DNA from: Chloroflexales bacterium
Lineage (GTDB): Bacteria > Chloroflexota > Chloroflexia > Chloroflexales > Chloroflexaceae
Length of the DNA stretch: 33,018 nucleotides
NCBI GenBank assembly: GCA_013336035.1
Contig: JAAXUL010000002.1
Location: forward strand, 1 to 33,018
Direction: 5' to 3'
The position numbers were made by a program, and so were the translations under genes. Below, piece by piece: positions 7,908 to 17,018 of the stretch. Below the pieces are notes generated by a model that was not told where the DNA came from, ran no database searches, and saw only the letters and a list, made by a program, of their open reading frames with translations. Numbering within the stretch: the first letter of the stretch is position 1; every line of letters starts with the position of its first letter.

Positions 7908-9239
7908 CTACTCGCCCCCGAGGGCCAGGATCAGCTCGATCAGCAGCTGCCCGTGGCGGGCCAGGTCTTCGAGGGGGATATGCTCATCGGGGCCGTAGGG
8001 CGAGCTATCGGGCAGGGCCATCCCGACAGAGGCCACGGGGCAGGCGAGCTGCTCGACGAAGAGCTGCAGAGGCAGAGCGAAGGGGCCGGCGGGCACCGCG
8101 GGCAGCAGCGAGCCGAAGACCTCGGCGCCGGCCGCGGCCACCTGGCGCACAAAGAGGCTGTCGGAGACAGTGCGGGCCGGCGGGTAGCCGCCGGGCAGCC
8201 GCTCGAGAGCCACATCGGTGAAGCCCCGGTCGTCGAGGTGGGCCCGCAGCAGCGTCGCGACAGTCTCGGGGTCCTGGCGGGGGACGAGCTGGAAGTCGAG
8301 GACGGCGGTGGCAAGCGAGGGGAGCTGGGCGAGCTCGTGCTCGGGCTCGCAGTGGATGCTGCTGAGGTTGCAGGTTGGGAGGGTGACCTCGGCGCGGACC
8401 AGGGCGACGCCGCTCATGCCGAAGAGGAAGCCATCGGCGCCCCAGGCGGCAAGGCGGCCCGCCTCGTCGAGCCGGATGGCGCGCAGGGCGATATTCTCGT
8501 CGCGGGTCGGACCATCGACGCTGTCGTAGAAGCCGGGGATGCGGATATCCTCGTCCTCGCCCTTGATACTGGCGAGGGCCCAGGCGATGCGCCAGAGCGG
8601 GTTACGCAAGGCGGGGGCAGCGCCGGCGGGCAGGGGGTGGGCGGGGCCGCGGGCGCTCAGGCGCACCTGTAGCAAGCCCTTGCTGCCGCTATAGCAGATA
8701 GGGTTACCGATGGCGTCGCGCTCGCCGGCGCTGCCGAGGCAAACATCGGCGGCAATCAGGTCGCTGTGGGCGGCCAGAGCGGCGGGCAGGCTGGGCGAGC
8801 CGAGCAGCCCGCCGCCGTCGGCGACAAAGACGATGCTACAGGGGAGCTCGCCCTCGGCGTGGAGCAGCGCCTGGAGGGCCTGGATATGGGCGGCGAGCGG
8901 GCCCTTGCCCTCGGCGACGCCGCGCCCATAGAGCGCGCCCTCGCGCTCGGCAAGCTGGTAGGGCTCGTGGGACCAGGCGAGCCAGGGGCCGGGCGGAGGG
9001 GCGTCGAAGCGGTGGTAGAGCAGCAGAGAGCGGTCGTTGCGGCCAGCGCGGCGGGCGATAATGACCGGCGGGCCATCGCTAAAGATGCGCACCTGCATAC
9101 CGAGGCCGAGGAGCATGCGGGCGATCAGGTCGGCCGTGGCGCCGAGATCGTCAAGCTGGCCCACGCCCGAGGGTCGCGCGCAGAGAGTTCGGAGCGACTG
9201 GATGAGCTTCTCGGTCAGCAGAAGTGGTGGCGCTGACAC
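7908..9239 (-). CDS. M20 peptidase-family protein lacking metal ligands (probable pseudoenzyme)
   Basis: At 443 residues the protein matches M20 dipeptidases in length and segment order, but nearly every catalytic position differs. Active enzymes have YGHYD; here YHRFD (75-79) puts R77 at the ligand His, keeping D79. GRGxxDxKG becomes GRGVAEGKG with E110. The EExGS pair becomes G144-L145 in GGGLLGS. The later Asp ligand aligns with A171. The lid-domain His of GPxHxxHSG becomes P204. The final ligand His before PNE becomes Y415 in PYGPDEH. Binuclear zinc hydrolysis is therefore unlikely, yet no frameshift interrupts it. Promoter TGCTATAAT (minus strand, 9304-9312) lies about 65 bases upstream. 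It may bind rather than cleave peptides; it stands next to the peptide-type importer. Confidence 0.85.
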   Translation of the reverse strand: MSAPPLLLTEKLIQSLRTLCARPSGVGQLDDLGATADLIARMLLGLGMQVRIFSDGPPVIIARRAGRNDRSLLLYHRFDAPPPGPWLAWSHEPYQLAEREGALYGRGVAEGKGPLAAHIQALQALLHAEGELPCSIVFVADGGGLLGSPSLPAALAAHSDLIAADVCLGSAGERDAIGNPICYSGSKGLLQVRLSARGPAHPLPAGAAPALRNPLWRIAWALASIKGEDEDIRIPGFYDSVDGPTRDENIALRAIRLDEAGRLAAWGADGFLFGMSGVALVRAEVTLPTCNLSSIHCEPEHELAQLPSLATAVLDFQLVPRQDPETVATLLRAHLDDRGFTDVALERLPGGYPPARTVSDSLFVRQVAAAGAEVFGSLLPAVPAGPFALPLQLFVEQLACPVASVGMALPDSSPYGPDEHIPLEDLARHGQLLIELILALGGE

Positions 9240-9303
9240 TAGGGGCTCCTCAGCTCGGCGCGAGCAGGAAAGTCATGGGTACAGCGTGTGCTTGATAGAG
9301 TTC

Positions 9304-9312
9304 ATTATAGCA
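9304..9312 (-). promoter_or_regulatory. Extended -10 promoter of the M20-like gene
   Basis: On the minus strand this reads TGCTATAAT, a TGn extended -10 with a perfect hexamer. Transcription would start near 9297, leaving a leader of about 58 nt before the start at 9239. Confidence 0.65.
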
Positions 9313-9377
9313 CGCGGCGCTACAGCGAGCCGACGGGCGATGCCATCCATAGCGCACCTGCCAACTTTGGCCTGGCT

Positions 9378-9396
9378 CTGGCTGTCTGACAGCCAG
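9378..9396. promoter_or_regulatory. Perfect palindrome upstream of importer promoter
   Basis: CTGGCTGTCTGACAGCCAG is a 9+1+9 perfect dyad. It ends seven bases before a TTGACA hexamer at 9404-9409. Placed between the M20-like gene promoter and the importer promoter, it is a good operator candidate. The symmetry would also fold in RNA, but no T-run follows. Confidence 0.5.
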
Positions 9397-9403
9397 GGTC
9401 AAG

Positions 9404-9432
9404 TTGACAAGAATAGACAGGGCATATTAAAA
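9404..9432 (+). promoter_or_regulatory. TTGACA-type promoter, distal importer promoter
   Basis: A consensus TTGACA lies at 9404-9409. An A/T-rich -10 follows, either TATTAA (9425-9430, 15-bp spacing) or TTAAAA (9427-9432, 17-bp). It would give a leader of about 360 nt to the lipoprotein gene. Confidence 0.5.
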
Positions 9433-9544
9433 TTTGGGCGCACGAAAATTTCACATGGACACATCAGGTCGCCACCTAGAAAGCTTGTGCTTCTGGTGGC
9501 GCCGCCCCTATTTGGCACCATCTAAGCTAATCGGCATAGATCTG

Positions 9545-9553
9545 TGCTACAAT
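9545..9553 (+). promoter_or_regulatory. Extended -10 promoter, proximal importer promoter
   Basis: TGCTACAAT, identical to the -10 elements at 20489-20497 (minus), 25312-25320 (plus) and 32145-32153 (minus). It would start RNA near 9560 with a leader of about 237 nt. Confidence 0.55.
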
Positions 9554-9796
9554 CGGGTCGTCTTTGGACAGCATGGGCGTTTCATCCACGATACTCAATG
9601 GTTGGCACTACCGATAATCGCGGAGAGCTGCTAGCCGTTCAGCAGCGCGGCATGCTTTCGCACATTCTAAATTCGCCGGCAGATAAGGAGGTGGCCTATA
9701 CGTAGCTATGATGCGTAATGTGGGACAGCAGGCGGCATTAGATGCGCCACCGAGCACAGATTCTCTACAGATGCCTGACGAAAGGATCTAGGTTCC

Positions 9797-11710
9797 ATGC
9801 AGCACACCAAGATACCGAGAAACCTCACACTTGCGCTTGTCCTCGCGCTAGCACTACCGATTCTTGCCGCCTGCGCCGGCGGCACCCCTCCGGCGGCCTC
9901 ATCGACCGCCACCCCTGCCACGGCGACAGAGGCCGCCGCGGCGACAGAGGCCCCCGCGGCGACAGAGGCCCCCGCGGCGACAGAGGCCCCCGCGGGCGGC
10001 CCGGCCCAATCCCCAATTAACGACAAGGTGCTTGTATACGGCATCAACCAGGCGCCCGACACGCTGTTCGGCTATGAGACCCAGTCGTCGGCGAGCTACA
10101 ATGTTCTGGTCGGCCTCGGCTACTGCATCAAGACGCTCAGCTACGACTACCAGCCGACCTACTGCTTCGACGAGTACCCGACCCTCGAGAACGGCGGCGC
10201 GGTCAGCGCGACCGTGACGATCGACCCGGCGGCTATCTCGGTTGACAAGCCGATCATCGTCGGCGGCAACGTGATCACCGACACCACGCTGGCCGAGACC
10301 AGCGGGATCACGATCCCGAGCGAGCTAAGCCAGCTGACGCTCACCTACAACCTGAACCCCGACCTCAAGTGGGAGGACGGCACGCCGGTCACATCGGCCG
10401 ACGTGATCGAGAGCTTCCGCATCCAGAAGGATCCCGCGCTCCAGATTACAACCCGCTACTACATCGACCGCACGTGGACGGTGGAGGGGCCCGACGCGCA
10501 GACGGTCGTCATCACCATGGCGCCCGGCTACCTCGAGTCCAACTACTACTGGGCCAGCTGGCCCGGCGTGTCCCCGGCGCACCTCTATAACGGCAAGTCG
10601 ATCGACGAGATCCGGGCGGCCGAGAGCGAGCACCCCTTCTCGTACGGGCCGTACATGGTGCAGGAGAACAAGCCCAACGAGTCGACGACGCTGGTCTCGA
10701 ACCCGTACTTCACGCCACAGCCGAAGATCGGCACGGTGATCTTCAAGTATGTGAGCGACACCAACCAGCTGCTGGCGCAGGCCGAGAGCGGCGACATCGA
10801 CGTCATCGGCACGATCGGCCTGGGCCTCTCGGATGTGCCGAAGCTCGACGATCTGGAGGCGGCCGGCAAGCTCACGGCGCAGTATGTGCCGGCGTCGGTG
10901 TGGGAGCATATCGACTTTGGCGTCCAGCGCGGCGACGGCGAGAAGCCGTTCTTCGACGATGTGAAGGTGCGCCAGGCGGTCGCCTACGGCACCAACCGCC
11001 AGGAGATCATCGAGAAGGTGCTGTACGGCAAGACGACGGTGATGAACTCCTATCTGCCGGGCGATCACCCGTCGTTTGCGAAGACCGGCCTGGACGACTA
11101 TGCGTTCGATCTCGCGAAGGCCAAGGCGCTGCTGGACGAGGCGGGCTGGGCGGCTGGCGCGGATGGCATCCGCGAGAAGGACGGCCGCAAGCTCGCGTTC
11201 ACGCTCTACACGACCGAGGGCAACGCGACGCGCAAGGCGGTGACCGAGGTGATCCAGCAGCAGTGGAAAGAGCTGGGCATCGACCTGAAGCTCGAGTACG
11301 TGCCCGGCCCGGCAGTGCTGTTCAAGAGCGGCGCGGAGGGCCTCCTGGCCGGCCGGCGCTTCGACACGGCGCTGTACGCCTGGCAGTCGAACCCCGAGCC
11401 ATCGCACAACCTGTACATCTGCAGCGAGATCCCGACCGAGGAGAACGGCTACGTCGGGCAGAATAACCCCGGCTACTGCAGCGCGGAGTTCGACGCGGCC
11501 GCCAAGGCCGCGCAGACGGAGCTGGACAAGGCCAAGCGGCTGGAGCTCGACGCGGTGCCGCAGCAGATCTGGAACAAAGACCTGCCGGCGCTGCCGCTCT
11601 ACCAGCGCCCGCAGATCGCCACGGTCAGCCCGAGGGTGACCGGCGTCGTCATCGACCCGACCAGCCTGTACGACCTCTACAACATCGAAGAGATCGACAT
11701 CAGCGAGTAG
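9797..11710 (+). CDS. ABC transporter substrate-binding lipoprotein (SBP family 5)
   Basis: This 637-residue lipoprotein captures oligopeptides or similar solutes outside the membrane for the importer encoded downstream. The signal peptide ends in a lipobox ILAAC with lipidated C26. A Thr/Ala/Pro/Glu linker made of a repeated ATEAPA block (about 43-68) tethers the binding domain. The family 5 signature region reads LKWEDGTPVTSADVIESF, and the C-terminal lobe contains KPFFDDVKVRQAVAYGTNRQEII, both typical of SBP_bac_5. The ATG is preceded by AAAGGA about ten bases upstream. Substrate cannot be read from sequence; opp/dpp-type proteins bind peptides, but some bind sugars or nickel. Confidence 0.93.
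   Translation: MQHTKIPRNLTLALVLALALPILAACAGGTPPAASSTATPATATEAAAATEAPAATEAPAATEAPAGGPAQSPINDKVLVYGINQAPDTLFGYETQSSASYNVLVGLGYCIKTLSYDYQPTYCFDEYPTLENGGAVSATVTIDPAAISVDKPIIVGGNVITDTTLAETSGITIPSELSQLTLTYNLNPDLKWEDGTPVTSADVIESFRIQKDPALQITTRYYIDRTWTVEGPDAQTVVITMAPGYLESNYYWASWPGVSPAHLYNGKSIDEIRAAESEHPFSYGPYMVQENKPNESTTLVSNPYFTPQPKIGTVIFKYVSDTNQLLAQAESGDIDVIGTIGLGLSDVPKLDDLEAAGKLTAQYVPASVWEHIDFGVQRGDGEKPFFDDVKVRQAVAYGTNRQEIIEKVLYGKTTVMNSYLPGDHPSFAKTGLDDYAFDLAKAKALLDEAGWAAGADGIREKDGRKLAFTLYTTEGNATRKAVTEVIQQQWKELGIDLKLEYVPGPAVLFKSGAEGLLAGRRFDTALYAWQSNPEPSHNLYICSEIPTEENGYVGQNNPGYCSAEFDAAAKAAQTELDKAKRLELDAVPQQIWNKDLPALPLYQRPQIATVSPRVTGVVIDPTSLYDLYNIEEIDISE
9923..9994 (+). repeat. Four 18-bp in-frame repeats in lipoprotein linker
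   Basis: Four consecutive copies of GCGACAGAGGCCCCCGCG (the first has one base changed) encode the ATEAPA linker. Because the repeats are almost identical at DNA level, the linker length is likely to vary between strains by slippage. Confidence 0.85.
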
Positions 11711-11728
11711 GGTCTCTGCAGGGCTAGC

Positions 11729-11756
11729 GCGAGGGGCGGGCGTGCGCGCCCCTCGC
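11729..11756 (+). terminator. Hairpin between lipoprotein and permease genes
   Basis: A perfect 10-bp stem, GCGAGGGGCG (11729-11738) and CGCCCCTCGC (11747-11756), with an 8-nt loop, sits 18 bases after the lipoprotein stop. There is no T-run. In such importers a hairpin here usually protects the upstream message or reduces read-through, raising the binding protein above the permeases. Confidence 0.55.
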
Positions 11757-11778
11757 AACAATTGCTCTAAAGCCGGAG

Positions 11779-11814
11779 AAGGGGGAGCCTGGAGATAATC
11801 TTCCGGCCCCCCTT
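11779..11814 (+). terminator. Second hairpin before the permease genes
   Basis: AAGGGGG (11779-11785) pairs with CCCCCTT (11808-11814), with nested GCC/GGC and GGA/TCC pairs and an 8-nt loop. It follows the previous hairpin by about 20 bases and ends about 20 bases before the permease ribosome binding site. It is probably part of the same expression-ratio control. Confidence 0.5.
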
Positions 11815-11847
11815 ACCAACTAATTCTGGGAAGAGGAGCACAAAGCG

Positions 11848-12915
11848 ATGGCGACATTCTTAGTTCGACGCCTGTTTCAAATGTCTCTTGTGCTCTTAAT
11901 ATCTACATTTGTAATCTTTATGATCCTGAGCCTGGTGCCGGGCGGGCCGCTCGACAGCCTGCGCCAGAATACCGACCCACGTAGGCGCCCGAGCGAGGCC
12001 GACATCAAGCGCATGGAAAAGGCCATGGGCATCGACAAGCCCTGGCAGCTCCAGTATGTCACCTGGATGCTGGGCGACACCTGGCTCGAGAAGGTCGGGC
12101 TGCCGCAGTACGAGGGCAAGCGACGTGGCATCATCCGTGGCGACCTGGGGGTGTCGTGGAAAGTCAACAGCAACAAGCCGGTGCTCGAGATCATCGGCGC
12201 GCGCCTGCCGGATACGCTGCGCCTGATGATCACCGCCACCCTGCTCTCGATCTTGCTGGCGATCCCGATCGGCATCTACTCGGCGGTGCACCAGTACTCG
12301 CCCGGCGACTATATCTTTACGACGATTAGCTTCATCGGGATCTCGCTACCCTCATTCTGGTTCGGCCTCATGCTCATCGCCGCGATGCTGGCGCTCAAGC
12401 GCAACGGATTGTTCTCGTTGCCGACCGGCGACGTGGTCGCCCTGCGCGACTACGTGGTGCTGGGCCTGGGCAAGATCCAGGCCGGCTCGTTCCTCGACCG
12501 GACGCTGCGCCTGGCGATGCCGGTGACGGTGCTGACGCTGATCAATATGGCGGGCTACAGCCGCTTCTTGCGCTCATCGATGCTCGAGGTGCTCAAGCAG
12601 GACTATGTGCGCACGGCGCGCGCCAAAGGGGTGCGCGAGCGGCTGGTGGTGCTCAAGCACGCGATGCGCAACGCGCTGATCCCGCTGATTACGATTATTG
12701 TCTATACGATCCCGGCCATCTGGGGCGGCGCGCTGATCACCGAGTCGATCTTCAACTACAAGGGCCTTGGCTGGCTCTACATCCAGGCCCTTGGCCAGCA
12801 GGACTGGCCGATCGTCACGGCATTCCTGCTGGTGCAGGCGATCCTGGTGGTGTTCGCCAATATGCTCGCCGATGTGCTCTATACGGTCGCCGATCCGCGG
12901 ATTCGTCTTTCGTGA
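11848..12915 (+). CDS. ABC transporter permease (DppB/OppB type)
   Basis: This 355-residue inner-membrane subunit is one half of the translocation channel. It opens MATFLVRRLFQMSLVLLIST, the standard first helix of OppB/DppB proteins, has about six membrane helices, and carries the cytoplasmic coupling (EAA) loop in DYVRTARAKGVRERLVVLKH before the final helices. Length is slightly above the usual 310-340 because of an insert after the first helix (about residues 35-105), seen in many family members. The ATG is preceded by AGAGGAG nine bases upstream. The next permease begins 11 bases after the stop. Confidence 0.94.
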   Translation: MATFLVRRLFQMSLVLLISTFVIFMILSLVPGGPLDSLRQNTDPRRRPSEADIKRMEKAMGIDKPWQLQYVTWMLGDTWLEKVGLPQYEGKRRGIIRGDLGVSWKVNSNKPVLEIIGARLPDTLRLMITATLLSILLAIPIGIYSAVHQYSPGDYIFTTISFIGISLPSFWFGLMLIAAMLALKRNGLFSLPTGDVVALRDYVVLGLGKIQAGSFLDRTLRLAMPVTVLTLINMAGYSRFLRSSMLEVLKQDYVRTARAKGVRERLVVLKHAMRNALIPLITIIVYTIPAIWGGALITESIFNYKGLGWLYIQALGQQDWPIVTAFLLVQAILVVFANMLADVLYTVADPRIRLS

Positions 12916-12926
12916 GGGGGTAGATT

Positions 12927-13823
12927 ATGGCCCTTGTAGCGCCGCGAATCGAGGGTGCCGAGCTACTTGACAAAGAGATCGAAAGCCCATGGCGGCTGGT
13001 GGTTCGGCGCTTCCTGCGCCACCGTCTGGCCGTCTTCAGCCTGATCGTCCTACTCGTTATTATCGGTATGACGATCGCGGCGCCGATTGTCACCTGGCAT
13101 GACCCGAACTTCCAGGTGCTGGATCTTAAAGATCAGCCGCCGTCGGCCGACCATATCATGGGGACCGACTATATCGGCCGCGACATCTATGCCCGCGTGG
13201 TCTACGCCGGGCGAGTGTCGCTGGGTATCGCGTTCTCGGTCGTGCTGCTCTCCAGCGCCTTCGGGATTGTAGTGGGTGTGGTCAGCGGCTTCTTCGGCGG
13301 CTGGGTCGACGCGCTGCTGATGCGGATCGTCGACTTCATGCTAACCCTCCCGTTCCTGCCAATCTTGCTGGTGGTGATCACCATCTTCTCGCCAAGCATC
13401 CCGCTGCTGATCTTTGTGCTGGTGGTGACCGGCTGGACCGGTACGGCGCGCCTGCTCCGCGGCCAGATCTTGAGCCTGCGCGAGCAGACATTCGTCGAGG
13501 CGTCGCGGGCGCTCGGCGCGTCGCGCGGGCGGATCATGTTCCGCCACCTGGTGCCAAACGCGCTCGCCCCGATCATCGTGACGATTACGCTTGGCCTGAG
13601 CGATATTGTGATCACCGAGGCGGCCCTGAGCTTCCTGGGGTTCGGCGTGCAGCCGCCCAACGCCTCGTGGGGCAATATGCTCCAGGGCGTGACGCTGACA
13701 GTGCTCGACAAGTATCCGTGGCAAGCGTTCTACCCTGGCCTGGCGATCTTTATCACCTCGCTGACGGTCAACTTCCTAGGCGACGGCCTGCGCGACGCGC
13801 TTGACCCGCGGCAGAAGATGTAG
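12927..13823 (+). CDS. ABC transporter permease (DppC/OppC type)
   Basis: This 298-residue membrane subunit pairs with the preceding permease. The N-terminal cytoplasmic segment SPWRLVVRRFLRHRLAVFSL leads into helix 1. A periplasmic loop contains the DppC-type HIMGTDYIGRDIYARVVYAGR (written here as HIMGTDYIGRD then YARVVYAGR). The EAA coupling loop is FVEASRALGASRGRIMFRH. The last loop, GFGVQPPNASWGNML, is also characteristic. The strong GAGGGGG six bases before the ATG overlaps the end of the upstream gene, so the two permeases are co-translated. Confidence 0.94.
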   Translation: MALVAPRIEGAELLDKEIESPWRLVVRRFLRHRLAVFSLIVLLVIIGMTIAAPIVTWHDPNFQVLDLKDQPPSADHIMGTDYIGRDIYARVVYAGRVSLGIAFSVVLLSSAFGIVVGVVSGFFGGWVDALLMRIVDFMLTLPFLPILLVVITIFSPSIPLLIFVLVVTGWTGTARLLRGQILSLREQTFVEASRALGASRGRIMFRHLVPNALAPIIVTITLGLSDIVITEAALSFLGFGVQPPNASWGNMLQGVTLTVLDKYPWQAFYPGLAIFITSLTVNFLGDGLRDALDPRQKM

Positions 13824-13899
13824 CGCAGAGGCCAGGGGCGCCTCGACCCCACCATGTGACCGAACCGAAATACCTATTCTCCAAGTTACAGGGGCTTAT

Positions 13900-14973
13900 G
13901 TGGCAGCATCGTCAAGTGTAGCCGTGTCGCTCGCGAAGCAGAGCCATACCACGGGCCAGGCGGATATCCTGCTCGAAGTGCGGGGGCTGAAAACCCATTT
14001 CTATACTGAAGATGGGGTCGTTCAGGCGGTAGATGGTGTTGACCTGACCCTGCGCCGCGGCGAGACGCTGGGGGTGGTCGGCGAGAGCGGCAGCGGAAAA
14101 AGTGTCACGGCGCTCTCGATCATGCGGCTGATCATCCCGCCGGGTAAGATCGTCGATGGCGAGATCCTCCTCGACGGCAACAACCTGCGCGACCTGGGCG
14201 ACGAAGAGATGCGCCAGATGCGCGGCAGCCGCATCTCGATGATCTTCCAGCAGCCGACAACCTGCCTCAACCCGGTCTTTAAGGTTGGCGACCAGGTGAA
14301 GGAGGCGCTGTATATCCACCAGGGGATGTCCAGCGAGGAGGCGCGCAATCGCGCGATCGAGCTGTTCCGTATGGTCGGCCTGCCCGACCCGGCACGCCGG
14401 CTTGACCAGTACCCCCACGAGCTGTCGGGCGGGCAGTGTCAGCGGGTGATGATCGCGATGGCGCTGGCGTGCAACCCCGAGCTGCTGATCGCCGATGAGC
14501 CGACAACTGCGCTCGATGTGACGATCCAGGCCCAGATCCTGGACCTGATGCGCGCCCTGCGCGAGAGCATCGCGACGGCCATCCTCCTGATCACGCACGA
14601 TATGGGCGTTGTGGCCGAAATGTGCGACAACGTGATAGTCATGTACGCCGGCCAGGTGATCGAGTACGCCGATGTGCGCAGCCTCTTCGCCAACCCGAAG
14701 CACCCTTACACCGAGGGGTTGCTGGCGTCGGTGCCGGTGCTAGGCAAGATCAGCGACGATCTAGCGACGATCCCCGGCACGGTGCCGAGCCTGATCAAAC
14801 CGCCCCAGGGTTGCCACTTCGCCGGACGCTGCGCCTACCGCTTTGAGCGGTGTGACGAGCCGCCACCGCTGTACGATCTGGCCGGCGGGCGCAAGTCGCG
14901 CTGCTGGATCCATCGCAACGGCGAGGTAGATCTGAAAGAGCAGAAACGCACCGAGGTGTCAGACATTACGTGA
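13900..14973 (+). CDS. ABC transporter ATPase (DppD/OppD type)
   Basis: This cytoplasmic ATPase powers import. Start chosen at GTG 13900, which has AGGGG five bases upstream and gives 357 residues; the frame stays open to a TTG at 13801 inside the permease gene, but that extension is unlike the family. Walker A is GESGSGKS (about 61-68), the ABC signature LSGGQCQRV (about 175-183), and Walker B LLIADE (about 195-200) followed by the H-loop of ITHDMG. The C-terminal oligopeptide-transporter domain has PPQGCHFAGRCAYRFERC, whose cysteines bind an Fe-S cluster in some relatives. The signature has QC where MR or QR is usual, without obvious consequence. Confidence 0.92.
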   Translation: MAASSSVAVSLAKQSHTTGQADILLEVRGLKTHFYTEDGVVQAVDGVDLTLRRGETLGVVGESGSGKSVTALSIMRLIIPPGKIVDGEILLDGNNLRDLGDEEMRQMRGSRISMIFQQPTTCLNPVFKVGDQVKEALYIHQGMSSEEARNRAIELFRMVGLPDPARRLDQYPHELSGGQCQRVMIAMALACNPELLIADEPTTALDVTIQAQILDLMRALRESIATAILLITHDMGVVAEMCDNVIVMYAGQVIEYADVRSLFANPKHPYTEGLLASVPVLGKISDDLATIPGTVPSLIKPPQGCHFAGRCAYRFERCDEPPPLYDLAGGRKSRCWIHRNGEVDLKEQKRTEVSDIT

Positions 14974-14989
14974 TTATGAGGCACAAGCG

Positions 14990-16033
14990 ATGACGGCTTC
15001 AGCGCAACCCAAGCAGTCCAAAGATATGTTGATCGAGGTCGATAACCTCGTCAAATACTTTCCAATCAAAGGCGGCCTGCTGCGCCGTACAATCGCGCAG
15101 GTCAAGGCAGTGGACGGCGTCAGCTTCGCGGTTCGGCGCGGCGAGACGCTTGGGCTGGTTGGCGAGAGCGGCTGCGGCAAGACGACGACCGGGCGGACGA
15201 TCCTGCGCCTCGAGCAGCCGACCGGCGGCAAGGTGATCTTCGACGGCAAGGATGTCTTCGCGGCCCCATCCAGCCAGCTGAAGGCGCTGCGCCGCGATAT
15301 GCAGATCATCTTCCAGGATCCGTACTCCTCGCTCGACCCGCGCGTGACGATCGGCGAGAGCATCGCCGAGGGGCTGGTGATCCACAATCTCGGCAGCCCG
15401 AAGGAGCGGGTCGCGAAGGTGCGCCAGATGCTGGCCAAGGTCGGCCTGCACCCGAGCCATATGCAGCGCTTCCCGCACGAGTTCTCCGGCGGCCAGCGCC
15501 AGCGGATCGGCATCGCGCGCGCGCTGGTGATGGAGCCCAAGCTGATCGTCTGCGACGAGCCGGTGTCGGCGCTCGATGTGAGCATCCAGTCGCAGGTGCT
15601 GAACCTGCTGCGCCGCCTGCAAGGCGAGTTCGGCCTGACCTACCTGTTCATCGCCCACAACCTGAGCGTCGTCGAGCATATCAGCGACCGGGTGGGGGTG
15701 ATGTACCTGGGCAAGCTAGTCGAGCTGGCCGATCGCGAGGATCTGTTCCGCGACCCGAAGCACCCGTACACCAGGGCGCTGATCTCGGCGATCCCGATCC
15801 CGGACCCGACGATCCGGCGCGAGCGGATCATCTTGCAGGGTGACGTGCCGAGCCCGGTGAATCCGCCCTCGGGCTGCCGCTTCCATCCGCGCTGCTGGCT
15901 AGCGCGCGATATCTGTAGGCAGGTCGATCCGCCGTTCGAGGAGAAGGCGTCCGGCCACTGGGCGGCGTGCCACTTCTCAGATAAGGTCGAGGAGCCCCTG
16001 CCAAAGAGCGGCGCCGCGGCGACGCTAGCCTAG
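14990..16033 (+). CDS. ABC transporter ATPase (DppF/OppF type)
   Basis: This 347-residue ATPase forms a heterodimer with the preceding one. Walker A is GESGCGKTT (58-66), the Q-loop is in IIFQDPYSSLDPR, the signature is FSGGQRQRI (165-173), Walker B is LIVCDE (185-190), and the H-loop is in FIAHNLSVVEH. The C-terminal Cys segment is PPSGCRFHPRCWLARDIC. Length and motif order match OppF/DppF. The ATG has GAGG eight bases upstream and lies 16 bases after the previous stop, closing the five-gene importer operon. Confidence 0.94.
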   Translation: MTASAQPKQSKDMLIEVDNLVKYFPIKGGLLRRTIAQVKAVDGVSFAVRRGETLGLVGESGCGKTTTGRTILRLEQPTGGKVIFDGKDVFAAPSSQLKALRRDMQIIFQDPYSSLDPRVTIGESIAEGLVIHNLGSPKERVAKVRQMLAKVGLHPSHMQRFPHEFSGGQRQRIGIARALVMEPKLIVCDEPVSALDVSIQSQVLNLLRRLQGEFGLTYLFIAHNLSVVEHISDRVGVMYLGKLVELADREDLFRDPKHPYTRALISAIPIPDPTIRRERIILQGDVPSPVNPPSGCRFHPRCWLARDICRQVDPPFEEKASGHWAACHFSDKVEEPLPKSGAAATLA

Positions 16034-16055
16034 AGCCGATCGCCCATGGGAGGGT

Positions 16056-17003
<948 letters not shown>

Positions 17004-17018
17004 CTGGAGGGAGCATCG

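Larger units (their letters stand above)
9313..9796. other. Long regulatory region upstream of the ABC importer
   Basis: Nearly 500 bases without a convincing protein gene. Contents in order: palindrome (9378-9396), a TTGACA promoter (9404), an extended -10 (9545-9553), stem-loop GCTGCT/AGCAGC with an 8-nt loop (9627-9646), a perfect Shine-Dalgarno AAGGAGGT (9685-9692) with no start codon at normal distance, and an imperfect stem around 9731-9748. A 27-codon open frame (ATG 9708 to TAG 9791) ends five bases before the importer ATG and could be a leader peptide. No known riboswitch or tRNA pattern was recognised. Confidence 0.5.

Noticed and set aside
7207..7908. 233-codon minus-strand frame opposite the 184-aa hypothetical gene
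   Set aside because: Strongly Arg/Pro/Ala-biased composition; the plus-strand frame looks like a folded protein and is coupled to the gene before it.
9708..9791. 27-codon frame upstream of the importer lipoprotein, considered as a gene
   Set aside because: Not listed as a CDS because the Shine-Dalgarno is 15 bases from the ATG and nothing shows conservation; kept only as a possible leader peptide.
10325..11761. 478-codon minus-strand open frame opposite the lipoprotein gene
   Set aside because: Arg/Val/Leu-rich shadow; the plus strand has a signal peptide, lipobox and family signature.
13801..13899. N-terminal extension of the DppD-type ATPase from TTG 13801
   Set aside because: It lies partly inside the permease gene and is unlike the family; GTG 13900 has a good ribosome site.
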